This document shows, one piece after another, positions 51,101 through 61,371 of a DNA stretch of 64,000 nucleotides. The position numbers and the translations under genes are program-made. Source of the DNA: Ascidia mentula (lineage: Eukaryota > Chordata > Ascidiacea > Phlebobranchia > Ascidiidae); assembly GCA_947561715.1 (NCBI GenBank), contig OX387204.1, positions 13,769,001-13,833,000 on the forward strand, given 5' to 3'. The notes beneath the pieces are model-generated. The model searched no databases. It was given only the letters and a program-made list of their open reading frames with translations, and was not told where the DNA came from. Each line of letters begins with the position of its first letter. Within the stretch, counting starts at the first letter, position 1.

Positions 51101-51627
51101 TACAGGCTTCATACGTTTGGGTTGCGAGGTTTTTGAAAGGTTTATAGACGCAGAGCATATAAATCGTAAATGGGATCCGAACATCTCCTGTTGTTTACTC
51201 AAACATCGTCTCAGCGCTTAAAGATTTGTGATTGTATCTGTCTTTCAAAATTCGCACTGAAGTTTGATTAAATTAGATTTAGATGAATACATTTCTACCA
51301 TACGTTACTTAAACCCGCTGAAATGCGTGGAGGAACTTTTTCAGTTAGGTAGCATTATCAGTAGTTCGTAGTGTAAGTACTTATAACACTGTATTAGTTG
51401 AGTGATATTCAGTATTCTATATTTCTTGTTGGTTATGTTTTAACAAATCACATTCTTTCATAAATGATACCAGTTACAGACAAGCCGTTTTAAACGCAAT
51501 CTTCTTAGTCGGTTGCGCTTCATAGGAATGTAATGTGACATGTATTTGCAATGTTTTTCCAGTATTTAGGTAAATCTTCACACTGTTGCTGGTTGTGTTA
51601 AGTGTTAAGTTTACTTCAAGTTTAAGC
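48159..51627. other. Intergenic region with minisatellite
   Basis: This covers the 3' flank of IPF1/Xlox, with a possible polyadenylation signal (aataaataaa) near 48759. Two patches of GGTGCAG-type repeats follow (48831-48973 and 49366-49500). No exon could be supported. A 141-codon minus-strand frame at 50777-51202 is rich in Arg/Lys and lacks family features. Confidence 0.4.
48831..48973. repeat. Minisatellite, about five 28-bp units
   Basis: Five diverged head-to-tail copies of a unit close to ggtgcag.gac.gcaccca followed by acttccctc, with periods of 27 to 30 bases. Each unit is itself a small hairpin because ggtgc and gcacc are complementary. Related but inverted and more decayed sequence occurs at 49366-49500 (tgcacccag, ggtgcagctgagtgacg, gggtgcag), so both may be ends of one element of about 670 bp. 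Confidence 0.8.
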
Positions 51628-51679
51628 ATGGGCAACTTTTTCACAAAACTGCGCAAGTCCCCGGACGCCACAAGCAAAC
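51628..51679 (+). CDS. Possible alternative first exon of the CAP gene
   Basis: ATG at 51628 opens 17 codons beginning MGNFFTKLRKSPDATSK and ends at an excellent donor (C|GTAAGT) in phase 1. The CAP exon at 53828 needs exactly that phase, and the start again has the Gly2-Asn3 form of an N-myristoylation signal, followed by basic residues. It could equally be the first exon of a separate or lost CAP paralogue. Confidence 0.5.
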
Positions 51680-51971
51680 GTAAGTATACAGCCCTGTGTA
51701 GGGTCGGGTTTCGGCTGCAATCTGGTGAAAAAACTGACGATTCGCGTCGCTGCACTTTTATATACTCCGTCTGGCGTTGTTCGCTTCGAAATATTTCCCC
51801 TAAAAGTCAGTGGTTTTGGTTCTATGGGTTTTGTTGCGTGGGCGAAATCAACAGATTACAAATGAAACTGCTGTAACGCAGTTGACATAAAATGACGATT
51901 TATTACACATTGCAATGTACTAAACCCCGAAGTAAGCTAGTTCTCTAAAAAAAAATTCCAAAAAATTTTGG

Positions 51972-52012
51972 GATGTTGTTTATTCATGTAATCCATGGAA
52001 GTAAACAACATC
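51972..52012. repeat. Short inverted repeat
   Basis: Perfect 11-bp arms gatgttgttta and taaacaacatc at 51972-51982 and 52002-52012, separated by 19 bases. They lie between the two candidate first exons of the CAP gene. Function unknown. Confidence 0.7.
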
Positions 52013-52717
52013 ACACAATAACGATAAGCCAACAGCAGTTGTATCCTCCTACTGTAAAGGTTACTAATAAACTGTTGTGTGGAATGTTGTGTCATATAAA
52101 ATGAGTCGCACCACAGGAACATGTGTGATTTATACTGAACTTACAAATCGTGACACAGAAATATAGTTCAAACTCTTTTTGCATTTCGAACTTATGATCC
52201 ATTTCAATACGCCAGATACTGTTGCTGGAGTAATTACCATTACCACGCCTACCGGTGATTATTAAGCCTCGGAGTACGTGTGTAGGTATAGTTATAACTT
52301 TACTTCAGATAGAGGTCGATTTGCTTGAAGTACCAGAAGCCCGTTTCGTTCTGCTTGGTCGTTACAGCCACACTATATAGCGTTGCGTGCCAACTCGTTA
52401 ACACTTGCCCCGTGGCGGTTTACCATGTTCTGTTTGATAGTTGGCAAGCAGTAAAAGATTGTTGTCGCTATCTCTACTGACGTAAACAGACGCTTGACCA
52501 GAAGTGGCGTAACGCCTCGAGAGCGAAGGATATTGCGTAGCTGCCAGTGAAGTAAAGTTGTGTGCCTCTCAGTGTGATAAACTATTTAATTTTGGAACGT
52601 AGTTGGATGTTGAAACACGTGAAGACAAAACAAGGTGTTGTAAAGAAACTTACGCAGAAAGGATAATTCCACAGTTTCTGCAAACTAAACTTAGTTATTT
52701 TTGTTCTGGCCGCACTA

Positions 52718-52914
52718 GGATTCGAAACCAGGATGTCCGTCCTAGCCTGGATTTCCGATCAGGTTTTCTTTTTCGTTTATGCGTCGGGCGCTTGACCAAT
52801 GCTGCCAATCACCCAACCAACGCCGTTAGTTTTTTTTACCATCCTAGCCAGGAATTTGGATCAGTTTTTTTTCTTGGTATACGGGTCGGGCGCTTGGTCA
52901 ATGCTGCCAATTGT
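52718..52914 (-). repeat. tRNA-derived SINE-like repeat with partial duplication
   Basis: On the minus strand 52807-52796 reads TGGCAGCATTGG, one mismatch from the tRNA A-box consensus. At 52729-52718 it reads GGTTTCGAATCC, a B box with one extra T. The spacing of about 66 bases is long for a tRNA. A second diverged copy of the A-box half (shared gtcgggcgcttg and caatgctgccaa) lies about 103 bases away at 52845-52914. Together these look like a decayed tRNA-derived short element rather than a functional tRNA gene. Confidence 0.55.
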
Positions 52915-53065
52915 TAGTTTCCACTCTATCGATTTTCGTATAACCAAAACACGCCACCATACGCTGAAAAACTTTGTGAAATTACCAAATAGCCTCCAAA
53001 CAGTAAACGCTCGTAGTATAAACGTGCATTGTATATCACAGCATTTAACCTCAGTTCAAAGCTCC

Positions 53066-53073
53066 TATATAAG
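53066..53073 (+). promoter_or_regulatory. Candidate TATA box of the CAP gene
   Basis: TATATAAG sits 156 bases before the ATG at 53229. It supports transcription starting at the MGNCCG first exon independently of the upstream exon at 51628. Confidence 0.4.
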
Positions 53074-53228
53074 AGCGATATCTGAGAAAGTAACACACGA
53101 AATAAGAGCGCACCAGAAAAACATTTTCAAGTACAAAGTGAAATAGGAAATATTTTCGCAATATTACAGCGAATGTTTTGCAAGTTAACAAAAGTGCGTT
53201 TCGGGAGCTAATCCAAAACTGTTGCAGA

Positions 53229-55106
53229 ATGGGAAATTGCTGTGGAAAGAAAAAGACAAATAGTGACAAGACTAGTAAGTTTCATCAAGCATTGAGCGAA
53301 CCATATCTTACAGATCGCCACATTATGCTTAAACACAATTGCCCAAACCGGGAAAGGGTTGGAAATGGCAAATATACGGCTGAAAATTATAAAGAAGTGC
53401 GACCCAGCGAAACACTGGCATATAATAACGGGAGACGGGCCTCATTACACATGTAACAACAACCCGAAGCTATTAATCGAAACAAAACCACCACGCGTGA
53501 CTGCAAACCATGTCACGGCCTTAATGTTGTTTCTTCCTTGTAATGTGATGATTATCATGACACATGGCATATCTGACCGGGATGTATTGCATAAATTTTG
53601 CACTTGCTCATCCCGTCGCGGCTTAAACGATAGTGGTTAGCCTTAAATTTAATAAAAGTGAATCGCTTTTTTGGTTCGTACAGGACGTGTTTCGATCGAC
53701 TGCCTAAAACGGAATGCAGGTGTATTCAACATTAACATATGCATATCCAAAGCTGGATGCTTGGTTGCTCACATTATAAAATCGTTTGCAATACGTTCCG
53801 CAAAAGTTGATCAAGCAACCATTTTAGCAGCAGATCCAGCTGCTCCGGCACCGGCTCCAGCACCGGCACCGGCCCCGACACCGGCACCAGCGCCAGGACC
53901 AGCGGCACCAGCACCAACTCCAGCTCCGGCACCGGCTCCTGCCCCAGCAGCACCAGCTCCTCAACCGACTGCTCCTAAAGTGGATGCGGCTTTTGCTCAG
54001 GCCTTGTTGGTTGCACAAAACGATTACAGAGCAAAACATGGAGTTCCACCGATGACTCTAAGCCAAACTCTTTGCGAGGATGCGCAGGGGTAAGTTGTTA
54101 GTTTTGATGTAATTTACAGTGGGTTTTCACACACCACACATTGTCATCAATTTACATATAATACTATTTTTGGTCATCAGCAATGTTATGTGAATCTGTG
54201 TCGGTTAAAGCTATATACTATACAGTGTTTACAAGGGATAGCAATAACAGTTAGAAGTGGCAATAGCAATAATAGGACAGCGCTATCACTGTCTTCATAC
54301 ATTTTGCTAGTCGCGAGGTAAGTCATAGCATGGTCGTTTGTGGGGAGATCATATGAGATTCGGAACGTAGCCATTCCAGTGAAAATCTCTCTCTTTTAAA
54401 GCTAACAACCACCCCCTCTAATATTCAGGGGTTTACTCTTATGGGCCCCGCTGCGCACCACAATTTGCACCCCCTCATGGTGGCTAATCAGCTGTTATAC
54501 GACGGCAAATTGATTGCTCCTACAGGGCTATGAAAAGATAGTTAACAGCCACTGTTTTACAGATGGGCTGACACGATTGCTGCCAAGGACAAATTGGAGC
54601 ATAGCACCGACCGGAAAGGTGCTGGTGAGAACTTGGCCTGGTCATCAGCCACGCTGACGGGACAGGAAACGGCGACGAAGTGGTATGACGAAATCCAGAA
54701 CTACGACTTCCAAAACCCTGGTTTCCGTGGTAACACAGGTAAGTTCATGCTTCTGATGAGGCAAATCCTGATTTATAACCTTACAGTACTGCAGTTATTT
54801 CAATATGCTTGAAAGGTATACGTAACGTTGACTTGCATAGACCTACGTGTTTGATTTATTTATGTCGTGTCGAAGAGGATTTATACAATTTGATTATGAA
54901 TATCACGTGTGAACTCAATTGTTCGATTACAATTTCTCTTTTGTGCAGGTCATTTTACTCAACTTGTCTGGAAATCGTCCACCGAGTTTGGAGCCGGAAT
55001 CAAGGCGGCCAGTGGTGGTGGAACGTACATAGTGGGGCGATATTTGCCTGCTGGGAACGTCACAAATCCTGGTGAATTCGCGGCAAACGTATTTCCCCCA
55101 AAATAA
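53229..55106 (+). CDS. GAPR-1/GLIPR2-type CAP protein with acyl anchor and Pro-Ala linker
   Basis: Four exons, 53229-53274, 53828-54089, 54563-54738 and 54949-55106, keep phase (1, 2, 1) and encode 213 residues. The start MGNCCGKKK is a textbook N-myristoylation site with neighbouring cysteines for palmitoylation and a basic patch, so the protein should sit on the cytoplasmic face of membranes. Residues about 17-69 are an almost pure Pro-Ala linker with a few Thr and Gly. The CAP domain follows from VAQNDYRAKHGVPP to the C-terminal PPK. The four residues that line the GAPR-1 pocket are present: His in LEHS, Glu in GENLAW, Glu in WYDEI and His in GHFTQLVW. Human GAPR-1 is also myristoylated and Golgi-bound but has no Pro-Ala linker. 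NAGNAG at the exon 2 acceptor (TTTTAGCAGCAG) may give two isoforms. Confidence 0.92.
53838..53970 (+). repeat. GC-rich Pro-Ala coding repeat
   Basis: A degenerate hexamer array of the type gctccg/gcacca/gccccg encodes alternating Ala and Pro inside exon 2 of the CAP gene. The codons vary, so the peptide is kept more strictly than the DNA. It is a likely site of length polymorphism. Confidence 0.9.
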
Positions 55107-55387
55107 CTCGACAACCGCGCCATTGTAACGTCACTCAATGCAAGTTTTACTCGCATAGATTTAAATAGAACCAAAAACCGGCCCGTTGTTACTGAGCAAA
55201 CGGAATATTTTTGACACAAAATGTTGATTCTTGTTCACGTGATAACTGATTATATTCTACAGAACGTATCTATATTGTATGTTTTTATTGTATGTTTACT
55301 AACCCTGCAGCATTTATAAGTAGTATATATCCAACTGACTAAAAGCTGTTTTCGTTTGTGAGTTTAACGTAAGGGTACAGTTTACAA
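55107..55387. other. 3' flank of the CAP gene
   Basis: AT-rich DNA without exons, between the CAP stop codon and a DNA transposon remnant. Confidence 0.4.
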
Positions 55388-56298
55388 TAGCCCTGTTTAC
55401 ATGGACGTCTAAAGCGGGTTCGCGGCACGCTTCCTACCCGCTTCCCGCCATTATCAGAAAAAGCGTTACGCATCACAGCCCAAGCTAGTTCGGAAGCGGT
55501 TTCGGCGAACTAGCTTAATAGGGGTGGGTTCGGAAGCTAGTTCGCCCAACTAGCTTCTTTTCGCGAACCAGCTGTTCGAAAAATTTGGCGGCAAAATCAA
55601 GTTAGGTTAGGTTTGCTTGTTGATGTTTTTCGAAGATATTTTTTCTGAGGTTTTAATTTGTGTGCTTGGTATTAATATTTATTTCATAAAAAATGACAAA
55701 AATATTGCGAAAAAGTCCAGTAATTTGGACCAACGAAGCAATACACCAGTTGCTAATAAGTGTTGAAGAAAGAAAAGTCCTGACTCCCACACTTCTTCAC
55801 ACAAACACCCAAAGCATTCTTTACTCAATCTGTAATGGGTCAACCACTGGGAATCATTAAAACCGGGAACTATAACATTCCACCATTGTCCTGACCAAAA
55901 ACAAACGAAAATATCATTTAACTTAACCAAGATACAAAACTATGAATGCAAAGCGAAGCACAGTATTCCAGTAAGCATAAAGCTTGGCCCATAAATACCA
56001 CCAATATCTCACCTCTGTAATCGCCACGGCCGTTCAAGTCTTTTTGTGAGAAAGCAACGCATTGACATGTAACAACAGCAAAGCCTTTCTTCGTTTGCAC
56101 CGTTTTTGGTAATTATGAAGTAAAAGTAGAGCCCTAACTTCCAATAAACTATCTGTTGCCGCCATATCCATTTTGCGAGAACCGAATTTCGCGCGCTCAT
56201 GTAAATTGAGCCCCGAAGCTCGCTCGTTATGGTATGTTAGTTCTTAACGGCTCGATGCCGCAAGCTCGTTCGCAAACCATTTCATGTAAACAGGGCTA
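55388..56298 (-). mobile_element. Decayed PIF/Harbinger-like DNA transposon
   Basis: Perfect 16-bp ends, tagccctgtttacatg at 55388-55403 and its reverse complement at 56283-56298, bound a 911-bp element. The outermost TA on each side may be the target duplication. Minus-strand fragments inside look like the N-terminal part of a Harbinger transposase: one frame near 56171-56035 starts MDMAATDSLLE and stops. Another near 55880-55780 contains GFNDSQWLTHYRLSKECF, close to the family's conserved F.D..W..NFRMS..TF region. The frames are broken and the DDE catalytic core is missing, so the copy cannot move by itself. Internal repeats of gctagttcg near 55480-55560 add secondary structure. Confidence 0.7.
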
Positions 56299-57876
56299 GT
56301 GAGGTCAGATTTCAAACCACAGTCATGTCCAAGTTAATTTGCTTTTTTGGGACTTTTGCTATGGTCGTGATTCGTGAATCGTAAAAAACTTTACATAATC
56401 TACATATTCATGATTTTACTTAATGGTCTGGTAATTTTGTAATCAATTCAAACCCAACATAGTAAGTAATCAATAAACTTTCTTGTTTTATCGCCTTCGC
56501 ATTTGGACTGACACCAACTCGACCCAAAAATATGTGAGAACTGTGGCTAGATGTATTGAGAATCGTCTCAGTTCGGCCGCTGAGAAATTTTAAAGCAATT
56601 TAATCTGTAACACGGTAGAATAAAAGGCCTTAATACTTCCTTGTATTGCACCTGAAATAAAGGAGGCAGTAACGTTTCACCGCAAGATCGCAATTTCCAG
56701 CAACACGCCCTAAAACGTATGATTTTTGACGTGAGAACTATCGAAATACTTACATTCGTGACACGAAAGAATCAAAAGGTAAACACCAATTCAAGCATTA
56801 CCAGCGATGTTAAAAATGCCACTGCGTACCATCGGCAGTTCAATGCTGTTTCCTTAATCAGAAAGCAAGCGAGGAATACAAGTTGAAAAACTGCCTCATT
56901 GCAATTTCCTGCAAATTGCCCGAAAACGTTTCACCTTTGAAGCTGTGTTCTTGCTCCTTGCAATAACTACATTTTCGTCGTGCCTTATAAGAATATTCGT
57001 TAGGAGCATACAACATTTCCAGCAAAGGGAAAGCAATATTTTATTCGCGAAAGTATGCGCCATGGAGTGGTCAAATTCAACAGAATATCTGCTTTTAACA
57101 AAAACTTTGCAGTACATTTAAGTAAAATTAATCGACTTTCATAGACTCAGACCGATAGCAATTTCCCCGTCATAGGTTAAGTCCACAATCTCTTATAGCG
57201 AAAACTATATGACATGGTAAGTGTGTGATTATGCATTTTCGTTCTTTGCTTCAAAACTTGTTCTTCGCTTTTCTTCCATACAATATTAAGTGAGATTTGA
57301 ATAAAAGATTCGGTAAAAAAAATTCCAATACCCAATTTGTCAAACTAATGTGGTTCGAGTTAAGAACAGGAAACATATTCAGCCATCGGCGATTGGAAGG
57401 ACGTTGTCGGGCCTAATTTGTCTTTCGGCAATAAAAACTAGACCATCAAAATGCATCAAAATTTAATTAATTATGCATTGCCTCATTACTTGACTTTCAT
57501 ATATATGCGCGCAAACTATATTCTAGTGTGTTCACAATCTGTGAACAGCAAATCACATGTATTGGAAACGTTAACAAGAAGCCTTTCTTCCCACAGGCAG
57601 CTTCAAGTGACGAAACAGACTTTGAACAGGCTGCTACACAAGCGGAAGAGATTACGTACATATTATGAGAACCGCGGCGACTGCCCTTTTTCGGGGTCAA
57701 GCAATACGCACTTACGTCATAAAGGCCGATACAGACACCCACCAACCGATGTTATTGTTCCGCAAAATGCTCTACACACGGGTATTTAAATGACGAACTG
57801 GGGTGTCATTCCTTAAAGCGTTCAGAACGGGGTAGTGAAAAGTCGTATCCTGCAAGACTATAAACAGCCTACTTTT
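56299..57876. other. Intergenic region with one exon-like segment
   Basis: Mostly AT-rich. An acceptor (tcttcccacag) is followed by a short acidic frame (SSDETDFEQAATQAEEITY) and a stop near 57667. It reads like a C-terminal exon, but no upstream exon was found to join it. Confidence 0.3.
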
Positions 57877-58490
57877 ATGATGGCAAAAGCTTTGATTTTT
57901 GCTGCTTTATGTTTGCTTTTTGTTACGGCCGCGTTTTCAAAGTGTCCGAAAAGGAATTCCGGTAAGATCAAAGTATATTTCATGGTATATTGGTAAAAAT
58001 GTTGCGGTGAAAATTAATGCAAAATGTTCGCATTTGGTACAGTGCCAAACTGCTTAAACATCCAGTTTACATTACAACGTTCTTTTGTTTGTTTCGCAGA
58101 TGTGCGGTGGGGACATTTGTTAAACTTGGAGGTAACTATGTGTTAAGGAGATGCTTAAATTCCCATTAAAAATACAATGGCGTAAATTTTTTTGAAAAAA
58201 TGATGTCCCGTAAAAAGGATTGCAGTAAAATTAAAAAATGGTTTGAGACTTTTTTTAACTTTTGTTTAGTTCTCCATTCCGTTTCCTCCCTACGGAAAAC
58301 CTTTTTACGACAAGTTCGAGTAAGTTCAGCTTACATACACAGTTCATTATTGTTGACACTATTGCACTGTAAGTTATTTAAGTTTGTTTCAGTTGTGTTT
58401 TAATTAATTGCACTTTCTTAGTTTTTTTGCCAGAGTGGATTTTATTATGCCGCTGAAATCAAATACATTTATACGAGGAAGGCACATTAA
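57877..58490 (+). CDS. Possible three-exon gene for a small secreted peptide
   Basis: Exons 57877-57961, 58100-58131 and 58434-58490 keep phase (1, 0) and encode 57 residues. The N-terminus is a strong signal peptide (MMAKALIFAALCLLFVTAAFS). The predicted mature peptide starts KCPKRNSD, has one cysteine and dibasic sites (KR, RK), and ends YIYTRKAH. The last acceptor is preceded by a good pyrimidine tract (tttttttgccag). The 32-base middle exon is very small and the peptide matches no family I know, so the second and third exons are less certain than the first. The signal exon could instead belong to a longer receptor-type gene related to the IL-1R-like gene downstream. Confidence 0.4.
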
Positions 58491-60249
58491 TATCCCTGAT
58501 CCTGTGCCCACACCTTGTTTGGCAGTTGCATTAACAATAACCATTAAAAAATAATGCAAATACTATGTGGCAGGTGCGAGACTGACAAGATAAAAAAGCG
58601 TATCAAGTGCTTTTGAACAGAGAAAACGATTGGAACAAATGTGTGCTGATTATGTCTGATCAATAAACAACCTTACCGATTGCCTGATTGGTGTTTTAGA
58701 ACAATGCGATTTATTATTTTATGGAGGTTTAAGGCAAAAATGCACAGAGTAAACATTAAGAACCTCAATCTGTGGAGATAAAATTTGGGCCTGCAATTTA
58801 AAGAATTTTTGCATTGGCAGAGGATGTTTTTTCGTTTTTAAGTGTGAATGGGTATGGTTTTGCACTGTATACTGCGACGCGGAGAAACACTTCAAGACTA
58901 AACACACTAAGCAGCGCCTTCAACGTTTACGCACGCAATTGGACTTTAATATTTGCTTTGGTTAAAATCGACGTTGAGATAAAATTAAATGAAAGACAAG
59001 ATGCATACTAATCATGAATACAAGATATCGGCGGGAATGTATCTATTAGGTAGATCGAAATGAAAGCAAAACATGTTTCTTCGTAAATCTTAGGTTTGCC
59101 ATCAGAATGACTCTACACATGCGCGGTTTTACATGCTTGCTCGGGGTGTCACCAACATACTTTCCGCCCCCAATAATTTTCTTAAAATATTTATATGTAT
59201 ATCAAGAAGCTACTGCTGGTGAAGTTATTAAAATCGGTACAAATCCCAGGTTTTTCATCACTCTTGTCAGATACAGGGCTTTTGATAAAATAAAGGGGGC
59301 GGAATGTATTTTGGCACGCGGTTGAATGTGACGTAAACCACAACAGAACACGTCATTCTGATGGAAAATTTGGGATTTACAGCAGGTTATTCGTGTGTAT
59401 TAACCGTCCAAAAAAATGGTTTCTTTATCAGACGTGTTGTGTTTTGAACACAGAACAGACACGTATGTATCAACAAAACCTTCTTGTCAAATTGTGGTCT
59501 ATGATGCAGAACGCTTTTGGCGAAAAACAGTTTTGGATTCTGTCAGAATGTCAGTAGTATAAACAAAAACAAGCTTACTTTTCTCACTTTAACAAATATG
59601 AACTCTTTGTTATGTCCCTCAGACTAGTTTATCAAGCATATTACCAAACATATTAGGAAGATTTGCCTCAATTTTTTGTTTATCAAACGAGTAGACGTAG
59701 AAACTGTAACGTTATGCTATAATGTAATGTGTTTTTCAGACGCATGAAACTTTCCCATGAGGTAATTAAATGACTTGGCAGTTGGTACCAGAAAGTACGA
59801 CTCCATGCTAACGGAACCAATTTAAAGCTGGTGTACCACAAGGGTATTCTGGGGAGGGGGTATAAGTAGAAAAATGGTGATCATTGTTTGCATTGAAACG
59901 GAAGTATTTCAATCGCAACGGCCATTTTTTCTCTCTTTACTTTTTTTATGGCATGAGAGAATGGGCGACACAAGACCATGAACCAATAAACAGCTAAGGA
60001 ATCTGAAGCACGTCTTATTAGGACACAAACCCGCTGAAACACGAGCGCAAAATAACCGAACCTGTCACGCTTTGTTCTGTAGGAAGTCAATCAGCAGCGT
60101 TTTATCTGTAATGTACACGGGATGTTGGCTTCGTATCCTATACAGCAGAATTACAATAAAAAGCAGAAACTGAAACAAGATACGTCTCAAAATAGATTTC
60201 TTTTAATTAACAAGAAATTTTTAGAGGTATATACCATTGTATTGAAAGA
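58491..60249. other. Intergenic region
   Basis: AT-rich with no supported exon. A 72-codon frame at 59107-59325 has no recognisable feature. Confidence 0.35.
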
Positions 60250-60545
60250 GATCAACAAATAATTTGTTACTTTGCATCTGCCCAAATATAATTTCTCGCA
60301 TCTTGATGTAACCGTATAACTTCATGATAAACCACACATAAACTGCACGAGATCGGGCGATTAAAGAAATGCAAACATCCAAGTTTCAAATTCCTTCGTT
60401 TTCACTCGTGCTTTACGCGTTGTATCTTTAACAGCAGAACGTATCGCGCCGAATATGGTCAAGCAATTCTTTGGTGGTAAACGAAACTTTGACTCGACGA
60501 TCGAAATCCCGCCCATCACCACACCAGACCTTAAATTAAACGATA
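60250..60545 (+). pseudogene. Decayed copy of IL-1R-like exons 2-3
   Basis: Two segments resemble the downstream receptor gene. Around 60300-60365 atcttgatgtaaccgtata resembles the region before and at exon 2 (near 62370-62430). At 60430-60535 the frame IWSSNSLVVNET and, after a one-base loss, FDSTIEI..ITTPDLKLN matches exon 3 (IWSNNSLLFNETFDWT and ITPDLEFN). The lost T breaks the reading frame. Distances between the segments also differ. It is most simply a degenerate tandem duplicate. Confidence 0.6.
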
Positions 60546-60761
60546 ACTCAGCAATTCTTGGACACTGTCTTTCTTTTTTACTATTCTGACACCGAACAAG
60601 ATGCGTTCGCTCTACAGCAAGCACGTGATCTGTGTGCAACCACGCGTATCCATCTAGATACATTGAAATGCAGCGATTACGATGAGCGCTTTGATGGTGG
60701 CAGGGAAAAACTCTTTCCTAAAAATCCTGCTGAATTTTCGAAGATCATGCTGAGAATTTAA
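60544..60761 (+). CDS. Orphan exon-like frame, weak SEFIR resemblance
   Basis: After the acceptor-like aactcag, an open frame runs to a stop at 60759. Its start, VFLFYYSDTEQD, about 20 helical residues and then RIHLDTL, resembles strand A, helix A and strand B of SEFIR domains of IL-17 receptors. The rest (YDERFDGGREKLFPKNP) does not help. No donor or partner exon is clear. It could be the relic of a receptor tail or a chance frame. Confidence 0.25.
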
Positions 60762-61216
60762 TCACAGTTTTGGAGACGCCGCAATTCTTTCAGCTGGTTA
60801 TAGTTCCCTACATTTCATAAACCGATAAGTCCCTCATCGCGCACAAAGTTTTTCTGCGACATCCACTGAAAGTATGCCATATGTAATGTAGTCCTTTCTA
60901 CAAAAACAAAATGACAGCCCGGGGTAGTTATGGCTGTCATGTCACGTAAAAGAAGTGACCGCGAAAAGGAAGCACTCAGATCAGCGCAAGGTTGGATCGT
61001 CAGAGAAGATTTGGGAAAGCTTGAAATCACGATGTACTGGCGTCAAAATAACCCGCACCTGTCACTCTTCGGCTTGTGGTCGAGTTCATTTACTGGCGCT
61101 TCTCCTATTATGTGCAACCAAAGTGGCCTCGTTGATTATAATAACAATAAGCTAAAACTAAATAAGAATACAAGTACATATCATATATATATATATATGT
61201 AAATATTTGTATATAG

Positions 61217-61328
61217 GCCTGCCAGAAAAAGAAGATGTTGTGGAAAACGGCGGGATCAAATTTCCCGCAGACTCTTCACCCGATCGAGGAAATTCCAACC
61301 TGTCAAAAACCCAGTCAGCAAATATGTG
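61217..61328 (+). CDS. Possible C-terminal exon, frame uncertain
   Basis: A strong acceptor (tttgtatatag) precedes a segment that is open in two frames. One is acidic/polar and stops at 61328 (starts GLPEKEDVVENGGIKFP). The other is strongly basic (starts PARKRRCCGKRRDQISRR) and runs on to about 61371. An upstream 66-codon frame (60955-61155) may be its partner. I cannot choose a gene model. Confidence 0.25.
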
Positions 61329-61371
61329 ACTGGAATTTTGTTACGTTGTAACATTAAGCTTACAATATAAC

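Noticed and set aside
50777..51202. 141-codon minus-strand frame as a gene
   Set aside because: Arg/Lys/Ser-rich without domains or splice partners. Probably chance.
52718..52807. A functional tRNA gene on the minus strand
   Set aside because: The A box has a mismatch, the B box carries an extra base, the spacing is too long, and I cannot fold an acceptor stem.
61180..61200. AT dinucleotide run as a promoter
   Set aside because: A simple repeat inside a probable intron, not positioned before any supported start.
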